The notes beneath the pieces were generated by a model, which saw only the letters and a program-made list of their open reading frames with translations, was not told the origin of the DNA and ran no database searches. The position numbers and the translations under genes were made by a program. 64,000 bases of DNA from NCBI RefSeq assembly GCF_001427985.1, contig NZ_LMSA01000001.1:501629-565628 (forward strand). The letters run 5' to 3'. This document shows, one piece after another, positions 28,281-37,137 of this stretch. How positions within the stretch are numbered: the stretch's first letter is position 1; each line of letters opens with the position of its first letter. The DNA comes from Knoellia sp. Soil729 (GTDB lineage: Bacteria > Actinomycetota > Actinomycetes > Actinomycetales > Dermatophilaceae).

Positions 28281-29069
28281 GTGGACACTGGAGCAGTACT
28301 CGACCTCATGAAGCAGGTGGCGGCGCAGGTCATCACCCCGCGCTTCCGCTCACTCGCCGACGGTGAGGTGATCGAGAAGAACCCCGGCGACCTCGTGACC
28401 ATCGCCGACCGCGAAGCCGAGGTGCTCATCACGCAGGCCCTCAGCGCGGCATACCCGGATGCCGTCGTCCTGGGCGAGGAGGCGCACGCCGCCGACGGGA
28501 GCATCCTCGAGCGCTACATCGCAGCCGAGCACGCCTTCACCGTCGACCCGGTCGACGGCACCAAGAACTTCGTCCACGGGAACCCCGACCACGCCGTGAT
28601 GATCGCCGAGACGGTTGCCGGCGAGACGGTGCGCGGCTGGATCTGGCAGCCCGAGCACGAGGTCGCCTGGGTCGCCGAGCGCGGCGCCGGCGTCGAGCGC
28701 AATGGCGAGCGGGTCACGCGACGGCCCGTCGGGGCCGACGAGGACCCCCGCGGCGCGACCTCGATCTGGGCCCTGCGCGACCACTCCTTCGAGGACCTGC
28801 CGGCCCTGCGACCGTCCTGGGTCTGCTGCGGCGTCGACTACCCCAAGCTCATCGAGGGCGAGGTCGACTACATCCTCTACAGCCGCTCCAACGCCTGGGA
28901 CCACGCGCCCGGTTCGCTCATGGTCGTCGAGGCCGGTGGCCATGTCGGTCACCTCGACGGCAGCGTCTACGGCCCGAGGTCGACGACTCCCGGCATCATC
29001 GTCGCCTCCGACAGGACCACGTATGCCGCCGTCGCCCGCCGGATGCCCCAGGGCGCCGTCTCCCGCTGA
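28281..29069 (+). CDS. inositol monophosphatase family protein
   Basis: A protein of about 262 residues in the Mg-dependent phosphatase family. Metal and substrate motifs are GEEAH (first Glu), DPVDGTKNFVHG (the DPxDGT box) and AWDHAPGSLMVVEAGG (the WDxxPG box). It would dephosphorylate inositol-1-phosphate or a related sugar phosphate. GTG at 28281 (VDTGAVLDLMKQ) is preferred because GGAAG at 28266-28270 is 10 nt upstream; GTG at 28272 or ATG at 28308 are alternatives. Actinobacteria need inositol for phosphatidylinositol and mycothiol, so a SuhB/ImpA role is plausible. Confidence 0.88.
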   Translation: MDTGAVLDLMKQVAAQVITPRFRSLADGEVIEKNPGDLVTIADREAEVLITQALSAAYPDAVVLGEEAHAADGSILERYIAAEHAFTVDPVDGTKNFVHGNPDHAVMIAETVAGETVRGWIWQPEHEVAWVAERGAGVERNGERVTRRPVGADEDPRGATSIWALRDHSFEDLPALRPSWVCCGVDYPKLIEGEVDYILYSRSNAWDHAPGSLMVVEAGGHVGHLDGSVYGPRSTTPGIIVASDRTTYAAVARRMPQGAVSR

Positions 29070-29089
29070 GACCGTCCGGGCCGGCGACG

Positions 29090-31177
29090 TCAGGGGGCGG
29101 TCGCGGTCCAGACCTCGAGCGACAGCGGGACGAGGCCGTCCGGACGGCGCTCGAGGAGCCGAGCGTCCTCGGCCACGAACGTGTCGCTGACCTGACGGAT
29201 GTCGCTGGCGCCCAAGGCATGCAGCTCCTTGGTCCCCTCAGCTGCCAGCAGGACGAGCCGTCCACCCCTGGCCGAGACGGCGCGGTCGATGGTCGCGATG
29301 GTCGAGGCGAGCTGCGACGGGTCCTGACGCAGGGCGCGGGTAGTCGAGAGCGCCGGGTGACCGCACTGACCTCGCACCACCTGGGGCCACTCGTTGGCCG
29401 CCCTCGAGTCGACCGCCAGGACGACGTCGCCCTGGGCGAGTGAGTCACACACACCCTGCACCGCTGCGAGCTCGCCGAGCTCGACCCGCTCGGCGCGGTG
29501 CGGCCAAGTCGCCAGCGCGGTGGGGATGAGCGTCGCCGCCGCGAGCGCCACGCCCGCACCGGCGGCGACGGCGACCGGGGCACGGCGCGAGAGGTGCCGC
29601 ACGGCGAAGGCCGCGGCCGTGACGCACAGCAGGACGACGAACGGCAGCGCGATGAGCAGCCGCCGCTCCGCCCAGGGGTGGTCGGGCGTGATGCCGGGGC
29701 GCCAGATCGTCAGCACGGTCGAACCCGCACCGACGAGCAGCGGCCCGGTCCACCCCGGCAGCGGCTCGCCCGCGCACCACCGCTGGGCAGCGATCCTGAC
29801 CGCCCAGGCGAGGGCCGCCAGCGCGATGACGAGCGCAGGGATGCCGACCCACCACGACAGCCACACCACGGTCTGCTCGGCGTAGGTGCGTCCCCCGTCG
29901 ACCGCGAGCCCCTGCCGCAGCTGCAGCCCGGCGACGACCCGCGAGCCGGAGTCGTCGGGCGACTGTCGCACGGTCTGCCACAGCGGGCGGCTGGCGAGCA
30001 CGAGGCCGACGACGACGACCAGCACGGCCAGCCCGTCGGCCAGGTGCCTCGAGACCGCCCGGGGCAGGGAGCCTCCGCGCCGCTGCCACCAGAGCATCCC
30101 CGACGCGACCAGCCCCAGGAGGACGCCGAGCCCCAGGAGAGGAACGAGGCTGGCGGCGATGCTCCCGAGGTACTGGTTCGACAGCCACAGCGCAGCGAGC
30201 CCGGCGAGGAGTGTGGACGCCCCCGCCCCCAGGAGGGTGCGTCGCGGCCAGCGCTGGCCCTGAGCGAGGGCCAGGGCCGCCACGGGGATGAGCAGCATGG
30301 TCTCGCGCAGCCCGTCGATCCGCACGAACGCCGTGCCGCCGACGAGCACGCCGGCGAGGGTTGCCGCGCGCCCGACCTCGCCACGGTTGCCCTGGCGGGC
30401 CGCGATGACGAGAGCGAGCAGCCCACCGGCGAGCGTCACCATCGCCAGCGGCTCGGAGTAGGTCGACCGCGCGGTGTGCAGGACGGGGAAGAGCAGGGCG
30501 ACACCGGCGGCGGCCAGTGGCGACCACCTCGGAGCGCCGATACGGGCGGTGAGCAGCCCGAGCCCGAGAATGCCCAGAGCCGAAAGGAGTGCAGGCAGCA
30601 GCATCGCGCCAACCGCTCCGCCGAGCCACACCCCCATCGACCAGACTGCTCCCGGGCCGATGACGAACTGCGGCTGGACGGCAGGCTCCTCCTCGCTGCC
30701 GACGGCATAGAAGGCGGGACTGGCCAGGGTGATGCCGTCGAGGGCGAGCACCTCCGGCCCGCCCACGGACTCCGCCGTCACGGGCACGACCCGCCGGTGG
30801 GTCTCGGCCATGGAGATGGCGGTCTGGAGATAGCTGGCCGAGTCGCGGCGAGGCAGCACCTGCTCGGAATGCGTTGTGGCAGTCCAGATCCCGGCACCGA
30901 CGCTGACGACGACGAGGAGCGCTGCCGTCCAGAGGGGCAACGACCGGGCCGGTATGCCGTGTGCCCACCACCCGCACGCCGCTGCAGCGACCAGCGCGAC
31001 CGGGAGGACCAGCCAGGGGAACCAGGCGCCGAGTCCGGAGAGGACAACGGCGAGCAGCGAGATGACGACGACCCACGTCGCCGCGCCGAGGACGACCGTC
31101 TGGAGCCACCGACCGGCCCTCTGCTCGAGCGACGAGGAGGGGAAGGGCTCGTCAGCGGTGGGCAGCGAGCGGCTCAT
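29090..31177 (-). CDS. GT-C-like polytopic membrane protein
   Basis: A 695-residue membrane protein with about 12-13 hydrophobic helices. After the first helices, an early extracytoplasmic loop contains SEQVLPRRDSASYLQTAI with acidic residues, as in GT-C glycosyltransferases and PMT/ArnT-like proteins; the last about 150 residues (from ATLIPTALATWPHRAERVELGEL) form a soluble extracytoplasmic domain. Its layout resembles the DUF6541 protein at 60497-62431. ATG start at 31177. It may use a polyprenyl-phosphate sugar donor, but no signature is decisive. It is an isolated minus-strand gene between the phosphatase and pirin. Confidence 0.7.
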   Translation of the reverse strand: MSRSLPTADEPFPSSSLEQRAGRWLQTVVLGAATWVVVISLLAVVLSGLGAWFPWLVLPVALVAAAACGWWAHGIPARSLPLWTAALLVVVSVGAGIWTATTHSEQVLPRRDSASYLQTAISMAETHRRVVPVTAESVGGPEVLALDGITLASPAFYAVGSEEEPAVQPQFVIGPGAVWSMGVWLGGAVGAMLLPALLSALGILGLGLLTARIGAPRWSPLAAAGVALLFPVLHTARSTYSEPLAMVTLAGGLLALVIAARQGNRGEVGRAATLAGVLVGGTAFVRIDGLRETMLLIPVAALALAQGQRWPRRTLLGAGASTLLAGLAALWLSNQYLGSIAASLVPLLGLGVLLGLVASGMLWWQRRGGSLPRAVSRHLADGLAVLVVVVGLVLASRPLWQTVRQSPDDSGSRVVAGLQLRQGLAVDGGRTYAEQTVVWLSWWVGIPALVIALAALAWAVRIAAQRWCAGEPLPGWTGPLLVGAGSTVLTIWRPGITPDHPWAERRLLIALPFVVLLCVTAAAFAVRHLSRRAPVAVAAGAGVALAAATLIPTALATWPHRAERVELGELAAVQGVCDSLAQGDVVLAVDSRAANEWPQVVRGQCGHPALSTTRALRQDPSQLASTIATIDRAVSARGGRLVLLAAEGTKELHALGASDIRQVSDTFVAEDARLLERRPDGLVPLSLEVWTATAP

Positions 31178-31214
31178 GGTCGCCCACGCTAGCCGCTGGC
31201 GACCATGAGCCCGC

Positions 31215-32192
31215 TCAGCCCAGCCCGACGTGCCCGGGGTGCGGCTCGGTGGGGATGACCCCGAGGCGCCCGGCCTGGAAGTCCTCGAACGCCTGCATCA
31301 GCTCGGCCCGGGTGTTCATGACGAACGGTCCGTAGGCAGCGACGGGCTCGCGGATCGGCCGTCCCCCGAGGACGAGGACGTCGAGCTGGGGGCTTCGCGA
31401 CTCCTGGCGCTCGGACGCACGCACCCGGATCGAGTCACCCGCGCCGAGGACGGCGAGCTGGCCCTTGCGGATCGGCTGACGCGATGCCCCCACCTGCCCC
31501 TCACCCGCGAGGACGTAGACGAGGGCGTTGAAGTCGGGTCGCCACGGGATGTCGACCTCGGCGCCGGGCTCGACGGTCGCGTGCGCCATGGAGATCGGGG
31601 TGTGGGTGATGCCGGGACCCTCGTGTCCGCCGACGTTCCCGGCGATGACGCGCAGCAGCGCACCTCCGTCGGGCGAACTGAGCAGCCCGACCTGGCCGCC
31701 GCGGATGTCCTGGTAACGGGGGTTGGACATCTTCTGGCTGCCCGGCAGGTTGACCCACAGCTGGACTCCGTGGAACAGCCCACCACTGACCACCAGCGAC
31801 TCCGGCGGCGCCTCGATGTGGAGAAGTCCCGAACCAGCAGTCATCCACTGGGTGTCACCGTCGCTGATGACGCCGCCACCACCGTTGGAGTCCTGGTGCT
31901 CGAAGATGCCGTCGAGGATGTAGGTCACCGTCTCGAACCCGCGGTGGGGGTGCCAGGGAGTGCCCTTCGGCTCGCCGGGTGCGTACTCGACCTCGCCCAT
32001 CTGGTCCATGTGGATGAAGGGGTCGAGGTCGGCGAGGTCGACGCCGGCAAAGGCGCGGCGCACCGGGAAGCCTTCACCCTCGAAGCCGCTCGGCGCCGTC
32101 GTGATGCTCCTGACGGGACGCGCCTGGGCGCCCAGGTCGGGTGCGAGAAGCGTGGGCAGCGCGAGGATGTCGTCGACGGTCACTGCGGGCAT
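31215..32192 (-). CDS. pirin family protein
   Basis: A 325-residue bicupin. The N-terminal cupin carries the pirin metal motif HPHRGFETVTYILDG...HQDS, with the conserved His-x-His-x3-Glu set; the C-terminal pirin_C domain follows (IAGNVGGHEGPG). Pirins bind iron and act as quercetinase-like enzymes or redox sensors; the role here is unknown. ATG at 32192 with GGAGGTAGCC just upstream is clearly the start; the in-frame extension to 32249 crosses the palindrome below. Single gene, divergent from the TIGR03089 gene. Confidence 0.9.
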   Translation of the reverse strand: MPAVTVDDILALPTLLAPDLGAQARPVRSITTAPSGFEGEGFPVRRAFAGVDLADLDPFIHMDQMGEVEYAPGEPKGTPWHPHRGFETVTYILDGIFEHQDSNGGGGVISDGDTQWMTAGSGLLHIEAPPESLVVSGGLFHGVQLWVNLPGSQKMSNPRYQDIRGGQVGLLSSPDGGALLRVIAGNVGGHEGPGITHTPISMAHATVEPGAEVDIPWRPDFNALVYVLAGEGQVGASRQPIRKGQLAVLGAGDSIRVRASERQESRSPQLDVLVLGGRPIREPVAAYGPFVMNTRAELMQAFEDFQAGRLGVIPTEPHPGHVGLG

Positions 32193-32211
32193 GGCTACCT
32201 CCGAAATAGAG

Positions 32212-32225
32212 ATTGAATGTTCAAT
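32212..32225. promoter_or_regulatory. ATTGAATGTTCAAT palindrome, operator candidate for pirin
   Basis: A 14-bp sequence with perfect 6-bp inverted arms (ATTGAA / TTCAAT) around TG, lying 20 bp upstream of the pirin ATG. This AT-rich palindrome is conspicuous in the high-GC surroundings and resembles MarR/TetR-class operators. It could control pirin, the divergent gene at 32312, or both. The regulator is not in the window. Confidence 0.55.
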
Positions 32226-32311
32226 CACTTGGGAAAGCGTGACCCGCATCCACGGTATTCCCGGTCGGTCTGCTGAGGAGGCTGTTTGGGCTCGACGCCT
32301 ACGCTTCTGGG

Positions 32312-33060
32312 GTGACCCGACCCGCCGACGTCCTGCAGCAGATGCTCCGCTCCGACTCCGCGAAGCCGCGGATCACGACCTACGACGACACCGAGGGCCC
32401 GACCCGCGGCGAACGCATCGAGCTGTCCGCCCGTGTCCTGGGCAACTGGGTCAACAAGGCAGCCAACGTGCTGCAGGACGAGTTCGACATCGCGCCCGGC
32501 TCCGTCGTCCGGCTCGACCTGCCGCCGCACTGGCGCACGGCCTACTGGGCGCTGGCCACCTGGTCGGTCGGGGGCACGGTGAGCCTCGGCCTCGACTCGG
32601 CCGAGGAGGCGGCCGACCTCCTCGTGACGACCGATCGGGAGGCGGCCGCTGCGGCCGCTACCGCTGGCTCACCCGCCGTCCTGGTCACCCTGGCCGGCCT
32701 GGCTCGCTCGGCCTCCACCCCGGTCCCCCAGGGCGTCATGGACGAGGCCAAGGAGCTGAGCACCCACGGCGACCAGTTCGCCGCGTGGGAGGAGCCGAGC
32801 GACGACGACACCGCACTGGTCGCGGGAGGCGAGCGGACGGCATACGCCGATCTTGTTGCGCCGGCGGGCACAGCAGAACGCCGGCACCTCACCATGACTG
32901 ACACAACCGACTTCCTCCGCGCCTGCCTTGCCCTGTGGGCGGCAGACGGTTCGGTCGTGCTCAGTCGCGGCGAGGCGCCGGCGAGGCGCCGGCGAACGTC
33001 CTGGAGGAGAGGTCCCGCACCGAGGGTGCGGTGCAGGGCCCAGTCCTCGGAGGTCTCTAG
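32312..33060 (+). pseudogene. TIGR03089 family protein, frameshifted near the 3' end
   Basis: Encodes an actinobacterial protein of about 240 residues related to the N-terminal part of acyl-CoA/AMP ligases but lacking their catalytic core (LPPHWRTAYWALATWSVGGTVSLG; DFLRACLALWAADGSVVLSRG). After SRG the current frame turns Arg-rich and runs to a stop at about 33142, inside the convergent gene. An 11-bp direct duplication, cgaggcgccgg, at 32971-32981 and 32982-32992 explains this: removing one copy gives ...GEAPANVLEERSRTEGAVQGP and a TAG at 33058-33060, which again interlocks with the opposite stop as CTAG. Annotated to the ancestral stop. It may be a real mutation or an assembly error; the protein may still function, since only the tail is changed. 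Confidence 0.8.
32971..32992 (+). repeat. 11-bp perfect tandem duplication
   Basis: Two adjacent copies of cgaggcgccgg (32971-32981 and 32982-32992). The unit length is not a multiple of three and shifts the TIGR03089 reading frame. Confidence 0.9.
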
Positions 33061-34892
33061 ATCTGCTTCTCGATGGCCTTCCAGGTCAGCGTGGCCACGA
33101 CGCCGGTCGAGGCGAGCTTCGCCCTGGACTGCGCCGCCTTGACCGCGGCCTCGGTGCCGGGACCGAACGACCCGTCGGCGGTGAGGTGCAGGGCCTTCTG
33201 CAGGGCCTTGACCACCGTGCCGGTCGAGCCGCGCTTGAGCACCTTGTTCCAGTAGGGCAGGAGGGGGTGGACCTTGAGCTCCACCCTGTCCCAGGTGGCG
33301 CGGTCCACGACACCCGTCGCCGAGAGACCGACGACCTTCTGGAAGGCGATGACGCCGGCGGCCGTGGCCTGGCCGAACGCCCCGTCGACGGCGAGGCCAC
33401 CGACACCGGCCTGGAGCACCCGGACCGCAGTGCCCTTGGAGCCGGTGCGCAGGACGGTCGACTTGTAGGCGGTGAACTCCGTCGTGGTGGCCGACGGGGC
33501 CGGTGGGGTGGTGCTCGTGGGGGTCCCCGTCGAGGACTGGCCCATGAGGGCTGCCCACGTCGATGCCGCGACGACACCGGTGGGCGAGATGCCCTTGGAC
33601 GTCTGGTAGGCCTTCACCTTGGTCTCCGTCCCCGGGCCGAAGGACCCGTCGGCGGTGAGGGCGAGGGCCTTCTGGAGGGCGACGACGGCCGGGCCGGTCG
33701 ACCCGCGGCTGAGGACGACCTTGGCGTAGGCCGCCAGAGGGCTGGTCGTCGTGGCGGCTGGGGCGGTGCCCATGAGGGCCTTCCACGTCGACGCGGCGAC
33801 GATGCCGGTGGGTGAGATGCCCTTGGACGACTGGTAGGCCTTGACCTTGGCCTCGGTACCCGGGCCGAACGAGCCGTCCGCGGTGAGGTTCAGGGCCCGC
33901 TGGAGGGCGACGACCGCCGCACCCTTGGAGCCACGCTGGATGACGGTGTTGACGTAGGCCGACAGCGGGCTCGTCGTCGTCGTGCTGCCACCATTGCGGG
34001 CGGGGACGAGGCCGAGCTGGATGAGCTTGGTCCACGTGGCGTTGTCGAGCTCCTTCGTGACGGGGACGCCCTTGCTCGACTGGAACGACGAGACCGCGGC
34101 CTCGGTGCCGGCACCGAACGAGCCGTCCTTGGTGATGCCAAGCGCACCTTGGGCGATGAGCAGGTCCTTGTGGGTGTCACCGCGCTTGAGCAACGGGTAG
34201 CCCGTGGCCGTCATGGCCGGGGTCGTGGTCGTCACGGGAGCCGTGGCACCGGAGATGGGGCCGGTGAGCTCGACCGACGTGAGCGCCTTGCCGGTCCACC
34301 ACGATGTGCGCTGGTAGGCGCCGTCCCACGTGAAGGAGATGTGGATGTGGTCGGTGTGCGGGGAGACGCCCGAGTACGGCGCCCAGCCCCGGCCCGGGTC
34401 GTAGGCACGCCACATCTGGCGGTTCCAGATGATGTAGTTGATGCCGAACCGGCGGGCCATCGCGCCCGGCCGCCCCTCGGAGTCGGGAGCCGCCAGCCAG
34501 CGGGTGATCGCATTGCCCAGCTCGAGGCCGTCGGCCGTGTAGGCGTTGTTCATCCAGTCCAGCGCGCGACCCTCGCCGTGCTCGGCCGCGCACGTGCGGT
34601 TGATCCCGTAGATGTGGGTGCCGTAGGTGCTGTTGAGCAGCTTGGCGAAGGCCGTCGGACCCGGTAGGTCACCGCTGAGGCAGCGGTACCCCTCCTGGTA
34701 CTTCGGTGCGATGTCGAGCTCCTGCGGCAGCGGCTTGGTGGGCGGGGGCGGGACGCTCGCGGCGAGCGCCGCGGACGCGCTCCCACCGGCGAGGGACAGG
34801 CCGAGGGGGATCGACAGCAGGGAGGCGGTGACGGCACCGAGGGTGCGAACAGTTCCTCGGGTCGACGTGGCAGGCAGGGTGGCGCGCGTCAA
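33057..34892 (-). CDS. secreted peptidoglycan-binding protein with M15-like domain and five PG-binding repeats
   Basis: A 611-residue exported cell-wall protein. A signal peptide (about 1-44, ending ASAALAAS) is followed by a D-Ala-D-Ala carboxypeptidase/ARB_07466-like domain (about 60-205) with EHGEGRALDW and HTDHIHISF as presumed zinc-site residues, then five PG_binding_1 repeats at about 229, 314, 389, 474 and 545, each with the DGSFGPGTE-type core. It would bind and possibly cleave peptidoglycan stems. TTG at 34892 is chosen because GAGGAGC lies 6-8 nt upstream. Its stop interlocks with the ancestral TIGR03089 stop (CTAG 33057-33060). Catalytic activity inferred from the His/Asp pattern. 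Confidence 0.87.
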   Translation of the reverse strand: MTRATLPATSTRGTVRTLGAVTASLLSIPLGLSLAGGSASAALAASVPPPPTKPLPQELDIAPKYQEGYRCLSGDLPGPTAFAKLLNSTYGTHIYGINRTCAAEHGEGRALDWMNNAYTADGLELGNAITRWLAAPDSEGRPGAMARRFGINYIIWNRQMWRAYDPGRGWAPYSGVSPHTDHIHISFTWDGAYQRTSWWTGKALTSVELTGPISGATAPVTTTTPAMTATGYPLLKRGDTHKDLLIAQGALGITKDGSFGAGTEAAVSSFQSSKGVPVTKELDNATWTKLIQLGLVPARNGGSTTTTSPLSAYVNTVIQRGSKGAAVVALQRALNLTADGSFGPGTEAKVKAYQSSKGISPTGIVAASTWKALMGTAPAATTTSPLAAYAKVVLSRGSTGPAVVALQKALALTADGSFGPGTETKVKAYQTSKGISPTGVVAASTWAALMGQSSTGTPTSTTPPAPSATTTEFTAYKSTVLRTGSKGTAVRVLQAGVGGLAVDGAFGQATAAGVIAFQKVVGLSATGVVDRATWDRVELKVHPLLPYWNKVLKRGSTGTVVKALQKALHLTADGSFGPGTEAAVKAAQSRAKLASTGVVATLTWKAIEKQI

Positions 34893-35192
34893 CGAAAGCT
34901 CCTCTTGGGGCGGCAGTAATCAGGGAGACAACGCCCCGGAAGTCGGTCACAGAGGTCACTCCAGCGGCGTTGGCTTGACAGTTGTCCCATCTGTCCCATG
35001 GGTTACGCAAGTGGGTAACTAGGAATTACACGCATGTACTTCGATTCGACCCGCTCAGCGACGCAGGATCTTCGTCAAAACCCGTCAAAGTCAGGAAGAT
35101 CCACGGAGCATGTCGCAGACCCATGTCCGGCTCCCCCCTCTTGGGCCCCCACCACATGTAGGCCCGCACCGGGGGGAACTAGAGTGCCCACC
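34893..35192. promoter_or_regulatory. 300-bp divergent intergenic region with AATTACACGCATGT motif
   Basis: Region between the PG-binding gene (minus) and scoA (plus). AATTACACGCATGT at 35024-35037 differs by one base from the whiB2-fbiA site at 11271-11284. A GTTAC/GTAAC inverted pair (35002-35006 and 35015-35019) lies just before it, and a perfect TTGACA sits at 34975-34980 without a convincing -10 at 17 bp. No gene is supported here: the in-frame extension of scoA to ATG 35034 crosses the motif and has no family match. Confidence 0.5.
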
Positions 35193-35990
35193 ATGGACAA
35201 GGTCGTCTCCTCTGCAGCCGAAGCCCTCGAGGACGTCCGCGACGGTGCCAGCCTCGCCGTCGGCGGGTTCGGGCTCTGCGGCATCCCCAGCGTTCTCATC
35301 GACGAGCTGCACACCAAGGGGGTGCGCGACCTCGAGGTCTTCTCCAACAACTGTGGTGTGGACGACTGGGGCCTCGGCATCCTTCTCGGAGCCAAGCAGA
35401 TCCGCCGGATGGTCAGCTCCTACGTCGGCGAGAACAAGGAGTTCGCCCGCCAGTTCCTCGAGGGCGAGCTCGAGGTCGAGCTCACCCCGCAGGGCACCCT
35501 GGCCGAGCGCCTGCGCGCCGGCGGCGCCGGCATCGCCGCGTTCTTCACGCCGACCGGTGTCGGCAGCCAGGTCGCCGATGGTGGACTGCCCTGGAGGTAT
35601 GCCGCGGACGGCAGTGTCGCGCTCGCCTCACCTCCCAAGGAGACGCGGACCTTCTCGCTGGGCGGCGAGGAGCGCACGTTCGTCCTCGAGGAGAGCATCG
35701 CTGCGGACTTCGGCCTGGTGCGCGCGTGGAAGGGCGACCGCCACGGCAACCTCGTCTTCAACAAGTCCTCCCGCAACTTCAACCCGCTGTGCGCCATGTC
35801 CGGTCGCGTGTCGATCGCCGAGGTCGAGGAGCTCGTCGAGCCCGGCGAGCTCGACCCGGACGAGATCCACCTGCCGGGGATCTATGTGCAGCGGGTCCTT
35901 CCGTTGACACCGGAACAGGCTCAGGACAAGCGAATTGAGAAGCGAACGGTGTCTGCCGCGCCGTCCACCACCGACAGCAAGGAGGCCTGA
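35193..35990 (+). CDS. scoA: 3-oxoacid (succinyl-CoA:acetoacetate) CoA-transferase subunit A
   Basis: Alpha subunit of the two-subunit CoA-transferase that activates acetoacetate with succinyl-CoA. 265 residues with GGFGLCGIPSVLIDEL (family I CoA-transferase start), NNCGVDDWGLGILL, GVGSQVADG and KGDRHGNLVFNKSSRNFNP. ATG at 35193; the longer in-frame ATG at 35034 is rejected. The C-terminal about 30 residues (KRIEKRTVSAAPSTTDSKEA) are an extra low-complexity tail. It is followed 3 bp later by scoB and forms an operon with it. Confidence 0.93.
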   Translation: MDKVVSSAAEALEDVRDGASLAVGGFGLCGIPSVLIDELHTKGVRDLEVFSNNCGVDDWGLGILLGAKQIRRMVSSYVGENKEFARQFLEGELEVELTPQGTLAERLRAGGAGIAAFFTPTGVGSQVADGGLPWRYAADGSVALASPPKETRTFSLGGEERTFVLEESIAADFGLVRAWKGDRHGNLVFNKSSRNFNPLCAMSGRVSIAEVEELVEPGELDPDEIHLPGIYVQRVLPLTPEQAQDKRIEKRTVSAAPSTTDSKEA

Positions 35991-35993
35991 CCG

Positions 35994-36635
35994 ATGGCGC
36001 TCACCCGTGACGAGATGGCGGCCCGTGCGGCCTCCGAGCTGACCGACGGCTCCTACGTCAACCTCGGCATCGGCCTGCCCACGCTCGTGCCCAACCACGT
36101 CCCCGACGACGTCGAGATCGTGCTGCAGTCCGAGAACGGCATCCTCGGCGTCGGTGCCTACCCCACCGAGGACGCGGTCGACCCCGACCTCATCAACGCC
36201 GGCAAGGAGACCGTGACGACGCGTCGTGGCGCGAGCTACTTCGACAGCGCGACGAGCTTCGGGATGATTCGCGGCGGCAAGGTCGACGCCGCGATCCTCG
36301 GCGCCATGCAGGTCTCCCGCGGTGGCGACATCGCCAACTGGATGATCCCCGGCAAGATGGTCAAGGGCATGGGCGGGGCCATGGACCTCGTCCACGGCGC
36401 CAAGAAGGTCATCGTCCTCATGGAGCACGTCGCCAAGGACGGCACCCACAAGATCGTGCAGGAGTGCAGCCTGCCGATCACGGGACTGGCCGTCGTGCAG
36501 CGGATCATCACCGACCTCGCCGTCATCGACGTCACCGACGACGGGCTCGTGGTGCGCGAGCTCGCCCCCGGGGTCACCGAGGACGAGCTGCGCGAGAAGA
36601 CCGGCCCCGAGCTGACGTTCGCGCTCTCGGGCTGA
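35994..36635 (+). CDS. scoB: 3-oxoacid CoA-transferase subunit B
   Basis: 213-residue beta subunit. The catalytic glutamate is in [11 protein letters not shown] (SENG motif of class I CoA-transferases); [14 protein letters not shown] and [20 protein letters not shown] are family blocks. With scoA it lets the cell use acetoacetate or other 3-oxoacids. ATG at 35994, with GGAGG in the end of scoA as ribosome-binding site. The 28-bp gap to the convergent tagD gene is too short for an obvious terminator. Confidence 0.93.
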   Translation: MALTRDEMAARAASELTDGSYVNLGIGLPTLVPNHVPDDVEIVLQSENGILGVGAYPTEDAVDPDLINAGKETVTTRRGASYFDSATSFGMIRGGKVDAAILGAMQVSRGGDIANWMIPGKMVKGMGGAMDLVHGAKKVIVLMEHVAKDGTHKIVQECSLPITGLAVVQRIITDLAVIDVTDDGLVVRELAPGVTEDELREKTGPELTFALSG

Positions 36636-36663
36636 GCGCGGCAGCAAGCCAGCGGCAGCAGTC

Positions 36664-37071
36664 CTAGGGAGAGACCCCTCCCGAGGCGATGTGCTCGATG
36701 ACCTCGGTGGTCGACACCGAGGGGGTGCGTGGGAAGTAGACGACCTCACAGATGTCGCTGAACTCGTCGAAGCGACCCTCCCAGTCGTCGCCCATGGCCA
36801 GGACGTCGGCCCCGTGCTCGACGAGGTAGTCGCGCTTGAGGTCCAGGCTCTCCTCCACGAAGACGTCGTCGACCATCTCCAGTGCGGCGATGATCTCCAT
36901 GCGCTCGTCCTGGGTGAAGACGGGGGCACGGCCCTTCTTCGAGACGTTCAGTGCGTCGGCGGACACTCCGACGACGAGCCGGTCCCCCAGCTCGGCCGCG
37001 CGACGCAGCAGACGGAGGTGGCCGACGTGGAAGACGTCGTAGGTGCCGAACGTGAGAACGGTTTTGGGCAT
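36664..37071 (-). CDS. tagD: glycerol-3-phosphate cytidylyltransferase
   Basis: Makes CDP-glycerol from CTP and glycerol-3-phosphate, the building block for poly(glycerol phosphate) teichoic acid. The 135-residue protein aligns end to end with Bacillus TagD: GTYDVFHVGHLRLL (HxGH), VMGDDWEG-type MGDDWEGRFD, and VYFPRTPSVSTTEVI (the RTxxxSTT signature). ATG at 37071 with AAGGAG 8 nt upstream. It lies about 17 kb from the TagF- and TagGH-like genes, at the edge of the envelope locus. The reaction is predicted with confidence from the motifs; the cellular polymer is inferred. Confidence 0.92.
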   Translation of the reverse strand: MPKTVLTFGTYDVFHVGHLRLLRRAAELGDRLVVGVSADALNVSKKGRAPVFTQDERMEIIAALEMVDDVFVEESLDLKRDYLVEHGADVLAMGDDWEGRFDEFSDICEVVYFPRTPSVSTTEVIEHIASGGVSP

Positions 37072-37137
37072 GTGAGCGACTCCTTGGCTTCGGTGGCTGT
37101 CAGGCTACTTGCCAGCGTCACCCGGCCGGGCGGCTGC

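Noticed and set aside
34975-35003. TTGACA at 34975 as a full promoter
   Set aside because: No acceptable -10 at 16-19 bp spacing, so only the hexamer is noted.
35034-35192. N-terminal extension of scoA from ATG 35034
   Set aside because: The added 53 residues have no family counterpart, and the ATG overlaps the AATTACACGCATGT motif; ATG 35193 gives the normal N-terminus.
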